A DNA stretch of 64,000 nucleotides from Spirochaetia bacterium. GTDB lineage: Bacteria; Spirochaetota; Leptospiria; Leptospirales; Leptonemataceae. How positions within the stretch are numbered: position 1 is the first letter of the stretch; the number at the start of each line of letters is the position of its first letter. This document shows, piece after piece, positions 18,771 to 26,846 of this stretch. The stretch is from NCBI GenBank assembly GCA_021413825.1, contig JAIOPQ010000005.1, forward strand, positions 1 through 64,000, in the 5' to 3' direction. Made by a program: the position numbers and the translations under genes. The notes under the pieces are model-generated. The model did not search any database and was not told where the DNA came from. It saw only the letters and a list, made by a program, of their open reading frames with translations.

Positions 18771-18790
18771 GATTCCACGATTCTGGAATC
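18771..18790. promoter_or_regulatory. Inverted repeat GATTCCA-N6-TGGAATC, candidate enhancer site
   Basis: A perfect 7-base inverted repeat with a 6-base spacer, about 63 bases upstream of the -24 element of the lipase promoter. It shares the TTCCA/TGGAA core with the repeat cluster near 18605-18642, which fits two binding sites for one dimeric helix-turn-helix protein. Confidence 0.5.
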
Positions 18791-18852
18791 CGCATCATTC
18801 CCATTGAAACCCGCTTCATTCCGGTCTTTGCAGGCGCTGGGAGACCAGGACC

Positions 18853-18868
18853 TGGCACGGGGGTTGCA
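18853..18868 (+). promoter_or_regulatory. Sigma-54 (-24/-12) promoter of the lipase gene
   Basis: TGGCACG-GGGG-TTGCA matches the sigma-54 consensus TGGCACG-N4-TTGCW at every fixed position, with GG at 18854-18855 and GC at 18866-18867, the required 12-base distance. Transcription would start near 18879, giving a leader of about 45 bases before the lipase ATG. It faces the lipase gene. Confidence 0.85.
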
Positions 18869-18924
18869 ATAGGGAGGCATCGGAAGGGCCGCCGGGCCAC
18901 TGCTGATCAGGGGGATCTGAGAAG

Positions 18925-19851
18925 ATGAGATCATTGATCAAACTTGCAGCTATTGCAATTACCTTATCTTCAACAGCAGTGTTTGCCGGGGGCGGCGGTT
19001 CTTCATCGAAGCCTTTACAGGGTAGTTATCCAGTAGTTCTAGCACATGGATTATTCGGTTGGGGGAGCTCAAATGGAGCGCCGATTTCCATTCTTGACTA
19101 TTGGGGGGGAATGGACGATTACCTGCGCTCGCAGGGGGCAGCTGTTTTGGTACCAACAGTGACTGCAACGCAGTCCAGTTCGGTACGGGGGAATCAGTTG
19201 AAGAGCGCAGTCCTGTATTGGATGGCAGCTAACGGTTACTCAAAAGTCAATGTGTTCGGCCATTCCCAGGGGGGACTGGATGGCCGTTACATGATTTCCA
19301 ATCTTGCTATGGGTAGCAAGGTTGCAGTCTACACGTCGATCAGCACGCCGCACACAGGCAGCCCGATCGCAGATTTAGTTAAAACAGTGATTCCAGATTG
19401 GCTCAAGCCGTTCGTAGGCTCAGCGCTGGGCGCACTGGTTAAACTTGTCTGGGGTGGATCGCAACAGGATGCATTGGCAGCATTGCAGGCACTTACTACA
19501 GGTGGCATGGCTTCGTTTAATTCAACGAATCCAAACGTGTCTGGAGTTAAATACTTCTCATATGGTTCGCATATGACTCTACCGGATCCAATTCAGCATC
19601 CACTGATGTTCATTCTACAGCCAATCTGTGCTGCAGGTGGTTTGTTTAACGGTCAGGGAGCACAGAACGATGGACTGGTTCCATCTTCTTCACAAAAATG
19701 GGGCACCTGGAAAGGTGAGCCTTCATATGGCATTTTCATCACTGGAATTGATCACCTTCAAATCGTGAACGGTATCTATTCCGGACAGACATGGTTCGAT
19801 GTTCAGGGCTTTTTCCTGAACATGACAACAAACGCAAAAAATAGTCAGTGA
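18925..19851 (+). CDS. Secreted triacylglycerol lipase (family I, foldase-dependent type)
   Basis: A 308-residue protein with a signal peptide (MRSLIKLAAIAITLSSTAVFA). The alpha/beta-hydrolase core has the oxyanion region YPVVLAHGLFGW, nucleophile elbow GHSQGG, catalytic Asp in NDGLVPSSSQ and catalytic His in GIDHLQIVNG, matching Pseudomonas/Burkholderia family I lipases. It would hydrolyse long-chain triglycerides outside the cell. Ser and His lie in the expected order and length is normal for the family. The next gene encodes the specific foldase such lipases need. A good ribosome site precedes ATG 18925. It is expressed from the sigma-54 promoter described above. Confidence 0.93.
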   Translation: MRSLIKLAAIAITLSSTAVFAGGGGSSSKPLQGSYPVVLAHGLFGWGSSNGAPISILDYWGGMDDYLRSQGAAVLVPTVTATQSSSVRGNQLKSAVLYWMAANGYSKVNVFGHSQGGLDGRYMISNLAMGSKVAVYTSISTPHTGSPIADLVKTVIPDWLKPFVGSALGALVKLVWGGSQQDALAALQALTTGGMASFNSTNPNVSGVKYFSYGSHMTLPDPIQHPLMFILQPICAAGGLFNGQGAQNDGLVPSSSQKWGTWKGEPSYGIFITGIDHLQIVNGIYSGQTWFDVQGFFLNMTTNAKNSQ

Positions 19852-19915
19852 TTCATTTCGGCCGGCGCTCGCCCGGCTGACTGCGCAAGCAGGGGGGAAG
19901 CGAGTGGGGGAATTG

Positions 19916-19943
19916 AGGCGGGCTACGGTCCGCCTTTATTTTT
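19916..19943 (+). terminator. Rho-independent terminator between lipase and foldase
   Basis: Stem AGGCGG (19916-19921) and CCGCCT (19930-19935) with an 8-base loop, followed by a T-rich tract. It lies between the lipase stop and the foldase start, so it may make the lipase transcript more abundant than the foldase transcript. A second GC-rich hairpin (GCCGG/CCGGC) lies near 19861-19877. Confidence 0.7.
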
Positions 19944-19979
19944 TCCTTTTCAACGCAGCGGCCCGTTGTCAGAAGCTGT

Positions 19980-20990
19980 ATGGACAAGAAATGGATCTTC
20001 GGCGGAATCGCAGCACTCGTAATCATTATAGTTACAGTTTTATTTCTGAGCTCATCGCGCTCGAAGAACGGTCAATCGTCGCTATTGCCGGATGCACAGT
20101 TTGAAAATTGGAGCATACTTGGCGGAAATAGCGCTGAGGGTTTCGATCTATTCGATGAGGAAGGCATGCTTTCCTACGATGAACTAATCGCGCAGGCAAA
20201 GAAGGGACGGATCAGCCTGGTATCCGAGCTGTGGCGCATGCGCAGGAATTGTCCCAAAGATATGGATTTTCATGCCTGCAATGAAAAGCTGCGCGCCTTC
20301 ATAGGCAAAAAGTTTCCGTATCCGGACAATGAGAAGCTAATCGCGCTATTTGATAAATATATCCGTTACGAACAGACCATGATGGAGACTAAATTCGGAG
20401 ATAATCTAACCAATCAACAACGTTATGCAGCCATCAAACAGAAACGCCGCGAGTTGTTTGGTGAAGAGGATGCACAACTTGTATTTGGTCTGGAAGAATC
20501 CAAGGCTGGCTTTGCATTTGCGCTCCAGGATTTTGCAAAATCCACCGCAGGGCAGTCCGGGGATGCGCGAATTGCAAGCTACGAAGCCATGCGAAGAAAG
20601 AACTTTGGCAATTATTATGATGCAGTAGTCGCGGCTGAGCCAGCGTACAACAAGTTTGAAACCGAAGTAATGCTCAGGGACGCGGATTTAAGTAAAGCGT
20701 CAGACGAGCAGAAGAGTGCCATGACACAGGCAATGCGCGAGAAATATTTTGGCCCGGAAGGTGCAAAACGCATGGCCGACCTGGATAAACAGCTGGGCCA
20801 GGAGCGCGAAAAGGAAACCCAACTCCAGGCCGCAGAAAAGAAATTCCTTGCAGACAATGCCTCCATGAGTGAAGCCGATAAGACGGCAAAGCTCCTGGAA
20901 CTTCGCAAGAAATACCTGGGAGATGATGAAGCAGAAGCATACACAAGACGCATGGAATATGAAAAATACATGCAATCGCAGAATAAGTAA
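19980..20990 (+). CDS. Lipase-specific foldase (lipase chaperone, Lif/LifO type)
   Basis: A 336-residue, mostly helical protein with a single N-terminal membrane anchor (IAALVIIIVTVLFL), a variable linker, then the foldase domain from about residue 45 (FDEEGMLSYDELI ... LFDKYIRYEQTM ... RYAAIKQKRRELFGEEDAQLVF). The layout and position after a family I lipase identify it as the periplasmic steric chaperone that folds the lipase before export. The signature RxxFDY(F/C)LSA is not seen in canonical form, so it is a divergent member. Spacing of 128 bases and a terminator separate it from the lipase. The start ATG has only a weak ribosome site. Confidence 0.85.
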   Translation: MDKKWIFGGIAALVIIIVTVLFLSSSRSKNGQSSLLPDAQFENWSILGGNSAEGFDLFDEEGMLSYDELIAQAKKGRISLVSELWRMRRNCPKDMDFHACNEKLRAFIGKKFPYPDNEKLIALFDKYIRYEQTMMETKFGDNLTNQQRYAAIKQKRRELFGEEDAQLVFGLEESKAGFAFALQDFAKSTAGQSGDARIASYEAMRRKNFGNYYDAVVAAEPAYNKFETEVMLRDADLSKASDEQKSAMTQAMREKYFGPEGAKRMADLDKQLGQEREKETQLQAAEKKFLADNASMSEADKTAKLLELRKKYLGDDEAEAYTRRMEYEKYMQSQNK

Positions 20991-21072
20991 CTCTGCGGCC
21001 CACGATTGAGTTGTTTCCTGAAAGCCACAGCGCTGAAATCGCGGGCTTGCCCGTAACCTGGTGATTTTTTCA

Positions 21073-22794
21073 ATGCAACCAGGGAAGAAGAAAATACTTA
21101 AGCAGGAAACGATTCGTCGCCTTGCCTATTGTCTGGGCCTTGGGCTGGGTGTGCTCCTGGGTCTTGAGCCTTTTAAAAGTATCCTGGGCGGAACGTTAGC
21201 CGCCATTTCTCTGATATTGCTAAGCGAGGAACTGCTCGACGAGACCCCAGCGTCGATCGCGGTCTGGTCCACGGTTGCAAGTCTTGCAGTTGGCTGGTTT
21301 GCATTTCAGTGGGTAGCCGTAGCACTCGTAAATATTACGCAGCTTTCCTGGCCAGTTGCAATCTTGATTGCCTCATTTCATGCGATTCTACTAAATCTTA
21401 AGATTCCGCTGTTCTTATTTTGCGCGCATGTCATGCGCAAGAAAGGGGTTCTGGATTCTGCCGGGTTTGGATACGCGCTGCTTGCACTCCTGGGGGATCT
21501 GGTCACATATCAGATTTTTCCATGGTTCTTTGGAAATTTGCAGGGAGGGAATATCCTGTTGATCCAGGCTGCACGCCTGGCTGGAGTCTATGGCATATCA
21601 TTCCTGGTATTTATTCAGGCGGCTCTCATCCTCTTTTTACTGCGACGATTTGCGGCCAGGCTCAAGAAGCAACCGATCGCTGCCATTCCCAAAGGCATTC
21701 AAGCATTTACAATCGTGCTATTGTGTTTTTATGGATATGGTTTGTATCGCCTAACGGTGACTCCAGCAGAAGCAAAACGAGTTCATATCGCATACATCCA
21801 GCCTGCAACCCAACTGGCATTGAATAAGTTCAAAGATGATGATGCATTTGCGGCGCAGGCGTTAAATGAAGTGTTTAATCTTTCCCTGAAATCCCTGAGC
21901 GATGCAGACGGTGAGGCGGACCTCCTTGTTTTGCCAGAATCCAGCGTTCCATTTCTTGGGACTGACCCTTCCGAAGAGAACAAATCCAGGGGAGTATATT
22001 CAACTACATTTCACGCCGTAGTCGCCTTACTTTCGCGCAAGGCATCCGTGGATGTGCTCTACAATGAATTGAACTTTCGTGATGGTAAGCTCTACAACCA
22101 GGCCACAATCTTCGGCCGTGAGGGGCAGCGTCGTGGCTCATACGACAAACAGCACCTGGTTCCATTTGGCGAATATTTGCCCCTGGAAGATTTGATACCT
22201 ATTCGCAGACTTTTTCCGGAGGCAAGCAGGTATGCACGCGGGGCTGTCCCCGGCCTTCTGGAATATAGAACACGCACGCACAAAACCAAACTTGCGCCGG
22301 TTACAACAGAAGATATGAATCGTTTGGGCAACGCAAATCTCATATTGAAAGACTGGCCTGTTGAACCTGCGTCTGAATCTGGATACTTTGTTCCACTCGT
22401 TTGCTATGAAGGAATGTTTCCAGAGCTCGTTAGGAGTTCTATGCGCCTTTCAGAGGAACCCGATTTTCTGGTAAATATTGCAAACGATTCCTGGTTTGGC
22501 GACTATCTTGAAAATTCACAGCATTCAGGCGCTGTACGGTTTCGTTCGATTGAAACTGGAAAATATGTAGTACGCATTACTCTGACAGGCGTTTCAACGG
22601 TGTTCACTCCCTGGGGCATGAACTTTATTCCTGAAAGCAAGCCAGGAGAAAAAGCCGTGGGCCATTTTGAACTACCGATTGGCCCGCCTGAAAAGACGCT
22701 GTACATGATCCTTGGAAACGCCCAGCACTATTTTCTTTTACTTATTGGATTTGCATTTCTTTTCTGGAAAAGAAAAAAGAATCAATCGCGTTAG
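21073..22794 (+). CDS. lnt: Apolipoprotein N-acyltransferase-like protein
   Basis: A 573-residue inner-membrane protein: about 6-7 helices in the first 210 residues, then a nitrilase-fold domain exposed to the periplasm, and a last helix at the C-terminus. The catalytic triad of the family is visible: Glu in LVLPESSVPF, Lys in YDKQHLVPFGEYLP, Cys in LVCYEGMFPE. Lnt adds the third acyl chain to lipoproteins, consistent with the many lipoproteins here. The nitrilase domain has an insertion (about residues 400-435, after GAVPGLLEYR), making it longer than the E. coli enzyme. A GTG at 21061 is an alternative start. Confidence 0.88.
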   Translation: MQPGKKKILKQETIRRLAYCLGLGLGVLLGLEPFKSILGGTLAAISLILLSEELLDETPASIAVWSTVASLAVGWFAFQWVAVALVNITQLSWPVAILIASFHAILLNLKIPLFLFCAHVMRKKGVLDSAGFGYALLALLGDLVTYQIFPWFFGNLQGGNILLIQAARLAGVYGISFLVFIQAALILFLLRRFAARLKKQPIAAIPKGIQAFTIVLLCFYGYGLYRLTVTPAEAKRVHIAYIQPATQLALNKFKDDDAFAAQALNEVFNLSLKSLSDADGEADLLVLPESSVPFLGTDPSEENKSRGVYSTTFHAVVALLSRKASVDVLYNELNFRDGKLYNQATIFGREGQRRGSYDKQHLVPFGEYLPLEDLIPIRRLFPEASRYARGAVPGLLEYRTRTHKTKLAPVTTEDMNRLGNANLILKDWPVEPASESGYFVPLVCYEGMFPELVRSSMRLSEEPDFLVNIANDSWFGDYLENSQHSGAVRFRSIETGKYVVRITLTGVSTVFTPWGMNFIPESKPGEKAVGHFELPIGPPEKTLYMILGNAQHYFLLLIGFAFLFWKRKKNQSR

Positions 22795-22814
22795 GCGCCA
22801 TTGATTCTTGTATT
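22777..22814 (+). terminator. Terminator overlapping the 3' end of the Lnt gene
   Basis: A perfect 10-base stem AAGAATCAAT (22777-22786) / ATTGATTCTT (22800-22809) closes over a 13-base loop that contains the TAG stop codon. It is followed by a weakly T-rich tract. The hairpin starts inside the coding region. Confidence 0.65.
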
Positions 22815-22947
22815 CTCTCTTGAGTTTGAACCGAATATTCAGTAGCACGAGCGGTTGATTCTTTCTCTGGGAGTAGACAGCCTAAAGAACTTGCGAGCAT
22901 TCAATCTTGCCCAGCGATCGGTTTATGCTAATTCCTGGAGGGATTGT

Positions 22948-23169
22948 ATGAAATTTGGAACTTTGATGATTTTACTGATGCTCGTGAGTTCTTGCGCAAA
23001 GAAGCAAGACGATTCAAATAAGACAGCTTGCGCGGCCGCGATAGCTGTATATTACGCCTGTTTGCCACCCGCATACGGACAGACTGCCTCCAATTGCACC
23101 GGCACGGCCCTTGCGGCTGCTGCAGTCTGTGGCGGAGGCGGTTCAACCAGCGGTGGCGGCGGTTACTAG
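22948..23169 (+). CDS. Small cysteine- and glycine-containing lipoprotein
   Basis: A 73-residue protein with lipoprotein signal MKFGTLMILLMLVSSC (lipobox VSSC). The mature part has four further Cys residues (ACAAAIAVYYACLPP, NCTGTALAAAAVC) and a glycine-rich tail (GGGGSTSGGGGY). A strong GGAGGG ribosome site lies 5-6 bases before ATG 22948. The cysteine spacing suggests two disulfides in the envelope. No known family recognised; function unknown. Confidence 0.7.
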   Translation: MKFGTLMILLMLVSSCAKKQDDSNKTACAAAIAVYYACLPPAYGQTASNCTGTALAAAAVCGGGGSTSGGGGY

Positions 23170-23313
23170 TGCCTGGATGGTATCCAACAAGGCACCGAAT
23201 GTTCTATCATACGAGCCGATGGTTCTACTGAGCGGCTAACCGGGCGTAAAACGATTGTGAAAATTGAAGTGAAACAGGTTAATAGATCAAGCTCCAATGG
23301 AGTGGGAGGAAGT

Positions 23314-24033
23314 ATGCATTTTTCAATTCAGAATGCTCGGAGTAAGCGGATGGTGGTCTCAGCCCTTCTGCTTGTATCGCTTGCAGTCATTTTGCTGCCA
23401 CTGTCTGCCGACGATGAGCGCGCACTGGTGCGCAGTCTGGTAGGCAGTGCCAACGTTACACGCGCTGGAAAAACAGAAGCACTGCGCGTGGGCAGCGTAA
23501 TCAAAGACTCGGATCGAATTCAAACTGGGCGGCAGAGCCAGGTTGTGGTGCTCTACAAAGGTGTTGAGATCCGTTTGCGCGGAGAAACAGATGCAACGCT
23601 TGTTGCTCTTACTAATACCAGTCAGGCGGCATCGCTCAAGCTGGATAAGGGATTTGGCTGGTTTCGCGTCGATGATCCCACCAAACGGGGATTCAAGGTG
23701 CAGACCCCAACGTCTGTTGCTGCCGTAAGAGGAACGAAATTCGCCGTTGGATATGATGAGAATGGCTCAACTTCCTGCGTTTGCCAGGGTAAAGTGGCGA
23801 CTAACGCTGCTGGAGCTGTCAATGAAACGTCAGTAACCGTAGGTGGGTCGCATGATTACGGAAAAAACGGCCAGTTTGCCGCGCATGACTACTCCAAATA
23901 TTTCAAGAAGTTGAAGGTTGATCGGAGTTTTCAGCAAGAGATTATACGAGATGCCAAGTTGAATAATTGCAAATCCTGCCATCAGATGGTGAATATTGCA
24001 ACGGATACAAGCCCGGAGCCTCAAAACTATTGA
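23314..24033 (+). CDS. FecR-domain exported protein with C-terminal CxxCH
   Basis: A 239-residue protein: a signal sequence or anchor (MVVSALLLVSLAVILLPLSA), then a FecR domain (about residues 40-165: VRSLVGSANVTRAGK, LRVGSVIKDSDRIQTG, VQTPTSVAAVRGTKFAV). The C-terminus ends in NNCKSCHQM, a c-type haem attachment motif, close to residue 225. FecR domains usually occur in iron-signalling anti-sigma factors, but no ECF sigma or TonB receptor lies here, so this is the free-standing envelope type. ATG 23314 has GGGAGGA about 6 bases upstream. It is followed 32 bases later by an outer-membrane channel gene, suggesting joint function. Confidence 0.8.
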   Translation: MHFSIQNARSKRMVVSALLLVSLAVILLPLSADDERALVRSLVGSANVTRAGKTEALRVGSVIKDSDRIQTGRQSQVVVLYKGVEIRLRGETDATLVALTNTSQAASLKLDKGFGWFRVDDPTKRGFKVQTPTSVAAVRGTKFAVGYDENGSTSCVCQGKVATNAAGAVNETSVTVGGSHDYGKNGQFAAHDYSKYFKKLKVDRSFQQEIIRDAKLNNCKSCHQMVNIATDTSPEPQNY

Positions 24034-24044
24034 CTCTGGCGAAG

Positions 24045-24068
24045 CATATGCCTCGATCGAGGCATATG
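24045..24068. repeat. Perfect 24-base palindrome at the start of the porin gene
   Basis: CATATGCCTCGA is followed directly by its exact reverse complement. Both candidate ATG start codons of the following gene (24048 and 24066) lie inside the two arms. The RNA could fold into a hairpin covering the ribosome site, or the DNA could bind a dimeric regulator. Confidence 0.75.
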
Positions 24069-25748
24069 AAGGTAGCGCTATTTCTTCTGTTCATGGCCTC
24101 GGGCTTGTTTGCTCAAACACAGAATGAGCCCACCGGACCGGCCGCACAGGCCAGCCCGGAAGCCGAAAAGCAGCAGCCAGCGAATGATGCCATCCCGGAA
24201 ACGTGGATGGACGGATTTCGCTGGCGAGCGTTGCTGCGCTTCAGGCCAGAATATCGGGGCAATTATGATTTTGATAAAACCACGGACGATCATCAAGAGT
24301 TCGTGGGTCAGAAGATCCAGTTTGGATTTGAGCGGGATTTTTTTGAGGATGTTACCGCGCACGTAACAGTTCAGGACTCGCGCGTTTGGGGTGGTGAGCC
24401 CGGTTCTAAAACAGGTGCCGGCACTGCAAACGATGCAACGGGCCAATCGACGGATATCAGGACTGCCTGGCTTGAAATGCGTGACCTGGGTCCATTCGAG
24501 GTTCGCCTGGGTAGGCAGCTATTCAAACTCGGCGAGGAACGTCTTGTGGGTGGATCCGACTGGGGGAACGTTGGTCGCAGTTTCGATGGGCTGTCGGTCA
24601 AGCTCAACTCCAGCTGGTATCAGGGGCAGGTTTTGGGTGCCGTTCTCTCAGAAGAGGATTCCGATTCGGCGTCTAACGTTACGCATGTGGGTCCAAAGAA
24701 CTCCTCTGGCTTTGTTTATACATGTGATTCTGTAACATCTATCTGTACTGTTACCGCAAAGACGATTCGCGAGCAGGGCGACGCGTACATGGGCAGTTTC
24801 TACAATACATTCCTGGTGGGTGACCTCGGCCAGATCGAAGCATACTATATTGGCGTTTATAAAAAATGGATTCAGCGAACCTCTCCACTGGCCATTCCAC
24901 TGGCAGAATTGATGTCGCAGGATAGAGAGCGTCAACGCGACAATCGTCATACGTTTGGTGGAAGAATCACAAATAGGATGGGGCCCAAACGTGAATCGCG
25001 CTGGGAGTTTCCCCTGGACTGGTCCATTGAATATGATATTCAAAGAGGCCAGAGTGGTCGCAGGATAGACGCAAGCTGGGACTATTTACGCACAACACTT
25101 CCCACTCCTACAGGAGGCACAGTGCGCGCGTATACAGAGAAAGAGCGGTATAACGCGTTTGCATTCAACGCAGATGCTGGCTATACGTTTGCAAAACTTG
25201 TGCGAGTTGGTGGAGCGTATAGCGTGGCGAGCGGTGATCGGGATCGCACAGATGGCGTAGCTTCAACGTTTTACAATTTGTTCCCGAGCAATCATGCGCT
25301 ATACGGCCAGGCAGATATGATCAGTCTTCAAAACATGATCGGTAAATCTGCGAACGTAACCTTTCTTATGGGGAAGTATGGGAAATTGAAGCTTGCAGGC
25401 TGGACTTTCTCAAAGCACAAACTACAGGACGCTTGGTACGATGGAAATGGCACGGCGCGAACTGGCGAATCCACAGAATCTCTGTCTGATGCCAGATACG
25501 CGCCGCTCGTTGATGCCTCCGGATATCGTGCTGCAGGCGAGCTTCGCCGGCATCTACTTAAAGAATACGATTTGACCTATGTGGTCATGTATCACAGAAT
25601 CGAGTTTGGCCTGGGTTATAGCGCGGTTCGGGGCGGAGATTCCATTCGCGAGGTTAAGAACGATACGCTGAATACAACGTTGCTTCGCAAACCTCGTTTT
25701 GATCCGCGCGCTGACTTTGGATATTTTATGATGACGATGGCATTCTAA
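24066..25748 (+). CDS. Alginate-export-type outer-membrane beta-barrel protein
   Basis: A 560-residue protein with signal peptide (MKVALFLLFMASGLFA), a Pro/Ala/Gln-rich linker, then a beta-barrel domain of the alginate export family. The signature stretch RALLRFRPEYRGNYDF, QKIQFGFERDFFEDVTAHVTVQDSRVWGG and FEVRLGRQLFKLGEERLVGG fits AlgE-like porins, as does the aromatic C-terminal strand ending MAF. Such proteins form anion-selective channels; without alginate genes nearby the substrate is unknown. ATG 24066 has GAGG 4 bases upstream; ATG 24048 would add MPRSRH. Both lie in a palindrome. Follows the FecR gene. Confidence 0.85.
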   Translation: MKVALFLLFMASGLFAQTQNEPTGPAAQASPEAEKQQPANDAIPETWMDGFRWRALLRFRPEYRGNYDFDKTTDDHQEFVGQKIQFGFERDFFEDVTAHVTVQDSRVWGGEPGSKTGAGTANDATGQSTDIRTAWLEMRDLGPFEVRLGRQLFKLGEERLVGGSDWGNVGRSFDGLSVKLNSSWYQGQVLGAVLSEEDSDSASNVTHVGPKNSSGFVYTCDSVTSICTVTAKTIREQGDAYMGSFYNTFLVGDLGQIEAYYIGVYKKWIQRTSPLAIPLAELMSQDRERQRDNRHTFGGRITNRMGPKRESRWEFPLDWSIEYDIQRGQSGRRIDASWDYLRTTLPTPTGGTVRAYTEKERYNAFAFNADAGYTFAKLVRVGGAYSVASGDRDRTDGVASTFYNLFPSNHALYGQADMISLQNMIGKSANVTFLMGKYGKLKLAGWTFSKHKLQDAWYDGNGTARTGESTESLSDARYAPLVDASGYRAAGELRRHLLKEYDLTYVVMYHRIEFGLGYSAVRGGDSIREVKNDTLNTTLLRKPRFDPRADFGYFMMTMAF

Positions 25749-26503
25749 TGGGGCTTCCAAAAAATCCGGTTAAACGTTCCGCATATCGTTTTGTTACGAG
25801 CTTTTTTGCCTCGATCAGTACAATTCTACTTTCAATCTACCAGGCAACCCTGGAGTTCGAAATTGAAGGAGAAGACAACCTCCGTCTGCTCAAGGCCCGC
25901 GGAAAAAATTACGTGGCCGCAGTCTGGCATACGTTCGTTGATGCTGCTGTATTTTGTCTGCATCATCGCAACCTTTGTATCTATTCTGATCATCCGCGTA
26001 CGCCGGAGTATGAAAATAGCTGGACCCATTTTTTTCGCGAAGTTGGCCTTAAAACCATTCGTGCCCTGGGGTTTGATGTCCTGGATGCTTCCCTCGGAAA
26101 GCAATCTGCTGGAATCATAAACTTTATTAAAAAGATTCAAAGCGGTAGTCCCGCACTCGTTGCTCCTGATGGTCCACACGGTCCCATTTATGAAGCCAAA
26201 CCGGGTGTACTGTATATGGCACGCAAGGCAGGGAGCTGTGTGCTTCCAATCGGCGTTGGTTTTTCGCGCAGAATTGTGGGCCCTAACTGGGATGATTTTA
26301 ATTTACCGCTGCCATTCTCGCGCGTTGCAATTGTAATTGGCGAACCATTTGAACCGTCAGGTGACATGACAGAAGAAGAATTAAAAAAGCAAGCACTGCT
26401 TCTAGAAGGTATTCTGGATAAACTCTGCTTCAGGGCAAACGTGATTCTGTTTGGTGAGAGTGGAGCGACTAACGGGGCCGCGCCAGAAAAAGCGTCAGCA
26501 TAA
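25748..26503 (+). CDS. Lysophospholipid acyltransferase family protein (DUF374)
   Basis: A 251-residue membrane-associated protein. It has an N-terminal hydrophobic helix, an AVWHTF motif at the HX4D-like position, SDHPRTPEYENSW, and the diagnostic PDGPHGPIYEAKPGVLYMARKAG. DUF374 proteins are related to LpxL/PlsC acyltransferases and probably act on lipid A-type or phospholipid precursors. The start overlaps the porin stop by one base (TAATG), indicating translational coupling. The 3' end overlaps the opposing gene by 35 bases. Confidence 0.87.
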   Translation: MGLPKNPVKRSAYRFVTSFFASISTILLSIYQATLEFEIEGEDNLRLLKARGKNYVAAVWHTFVDAAVFCLHHRNLCIYSDHPRTPEYENSWTHFFREVGLKTIRALGFDVLDASLGKQSAGIINFIKKIQSGSPALVAPDGPHGPIYEAKPGVLYMARKAGSCVLPIGVGFSRRIVGPNWDDFNLPLPFSRVAIVIGEPFEPSGDMTEEELKKQALLLEGILDKLCFRANVILFGESGATNGAAPEKASA

Positions 26504-26846
26504 TTATAGACCAGAGAAATCCGCCAAATAGCAAAGGCAAAGCAAGCAGTAGAGCAAGACTCTTACCTACTATAAAAACGGATCCCAGGCCCAGGGCGGA
26601 AGACAAGCAGACAAGCCCCCAGAGGTAGATTTGAATTTTACCAACCGGGCGCGAAGGCCGGCCACGATTGAATAGACCGCGCTTACCGGATCTGGATGTA
26701 CCACGACGTTCCTGTGCAGTTTGTTCTTCCTGTTGTTCGCCCGCACCGGGTTGTAAGAAATCAAAGTTAATGTTACCGCGACGGAACGCGCGCTCAACGC
26801 TGGCTTCAATTTGCCTTGAGGAGTCTGGGTTTTCTTCCCGCGTCAT
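26469..26846 (-). CDS. Small membrane protein with charged N-terminal tail
   Basis: A 125-residue protein: the first 68 residues are polar and rich in Arg, Glu and Gln (cytoplasmic tail), followed by two membrane helices (IYLWGLVCLSSALGLGSVFIV, LLLALPLLFGGFLWSIIML). Its ATG overlaps the stop of the upstream membrane-protein gene by 4 bases. It converges on and overlaps the acyltransferase gene. No family recognised. Confidence 0.65.
   Translation of the reverse strand: MTREENPDSSRQIEASVERAFRRGNINFDFLQPGAGEQQEEQTAQERRGTSRSGKRGLFNRGRPSRPVGKIQIYLWGLVCLSSALGLGSVFIVGKSLALLLALPLLFGGFLWSIIMLTLFLARPR

Larger units (their letters stand above)
18594..18924. other. 331-base divergent regulatory gap between activator and lipase genes
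   Basis: This is the only gap over 300 bases in the window. It contains no convincing gene: the long antisense frame crossing it mirrors the activator gene. It holds several inverted TCCAG/CTGGA repeats and a consensus sigma-54 promoter facing the lipase, listed separately. The arrangement (activator gene, upstream repeats, -24/-12 box, target gene) is that of a classical enhancer-dependent circuit. Confidence 0.7.

Noticed and set aside
18141-18872. A 243-codon plus-strand open frame across the activator's 5' end and the divergent gap
   Set aside because: It is antisense to the well-supported 7TMR-DISM activator, has no recognisable domain and runs through the sigma-54 promoter.
21042-21070. 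Small CGGGC/GCCCG hairpin followed by a T run after the foldase gene
   Set aside because: The stem is short, and the T run is 11 bases away, so it is a poor terminator candidate.
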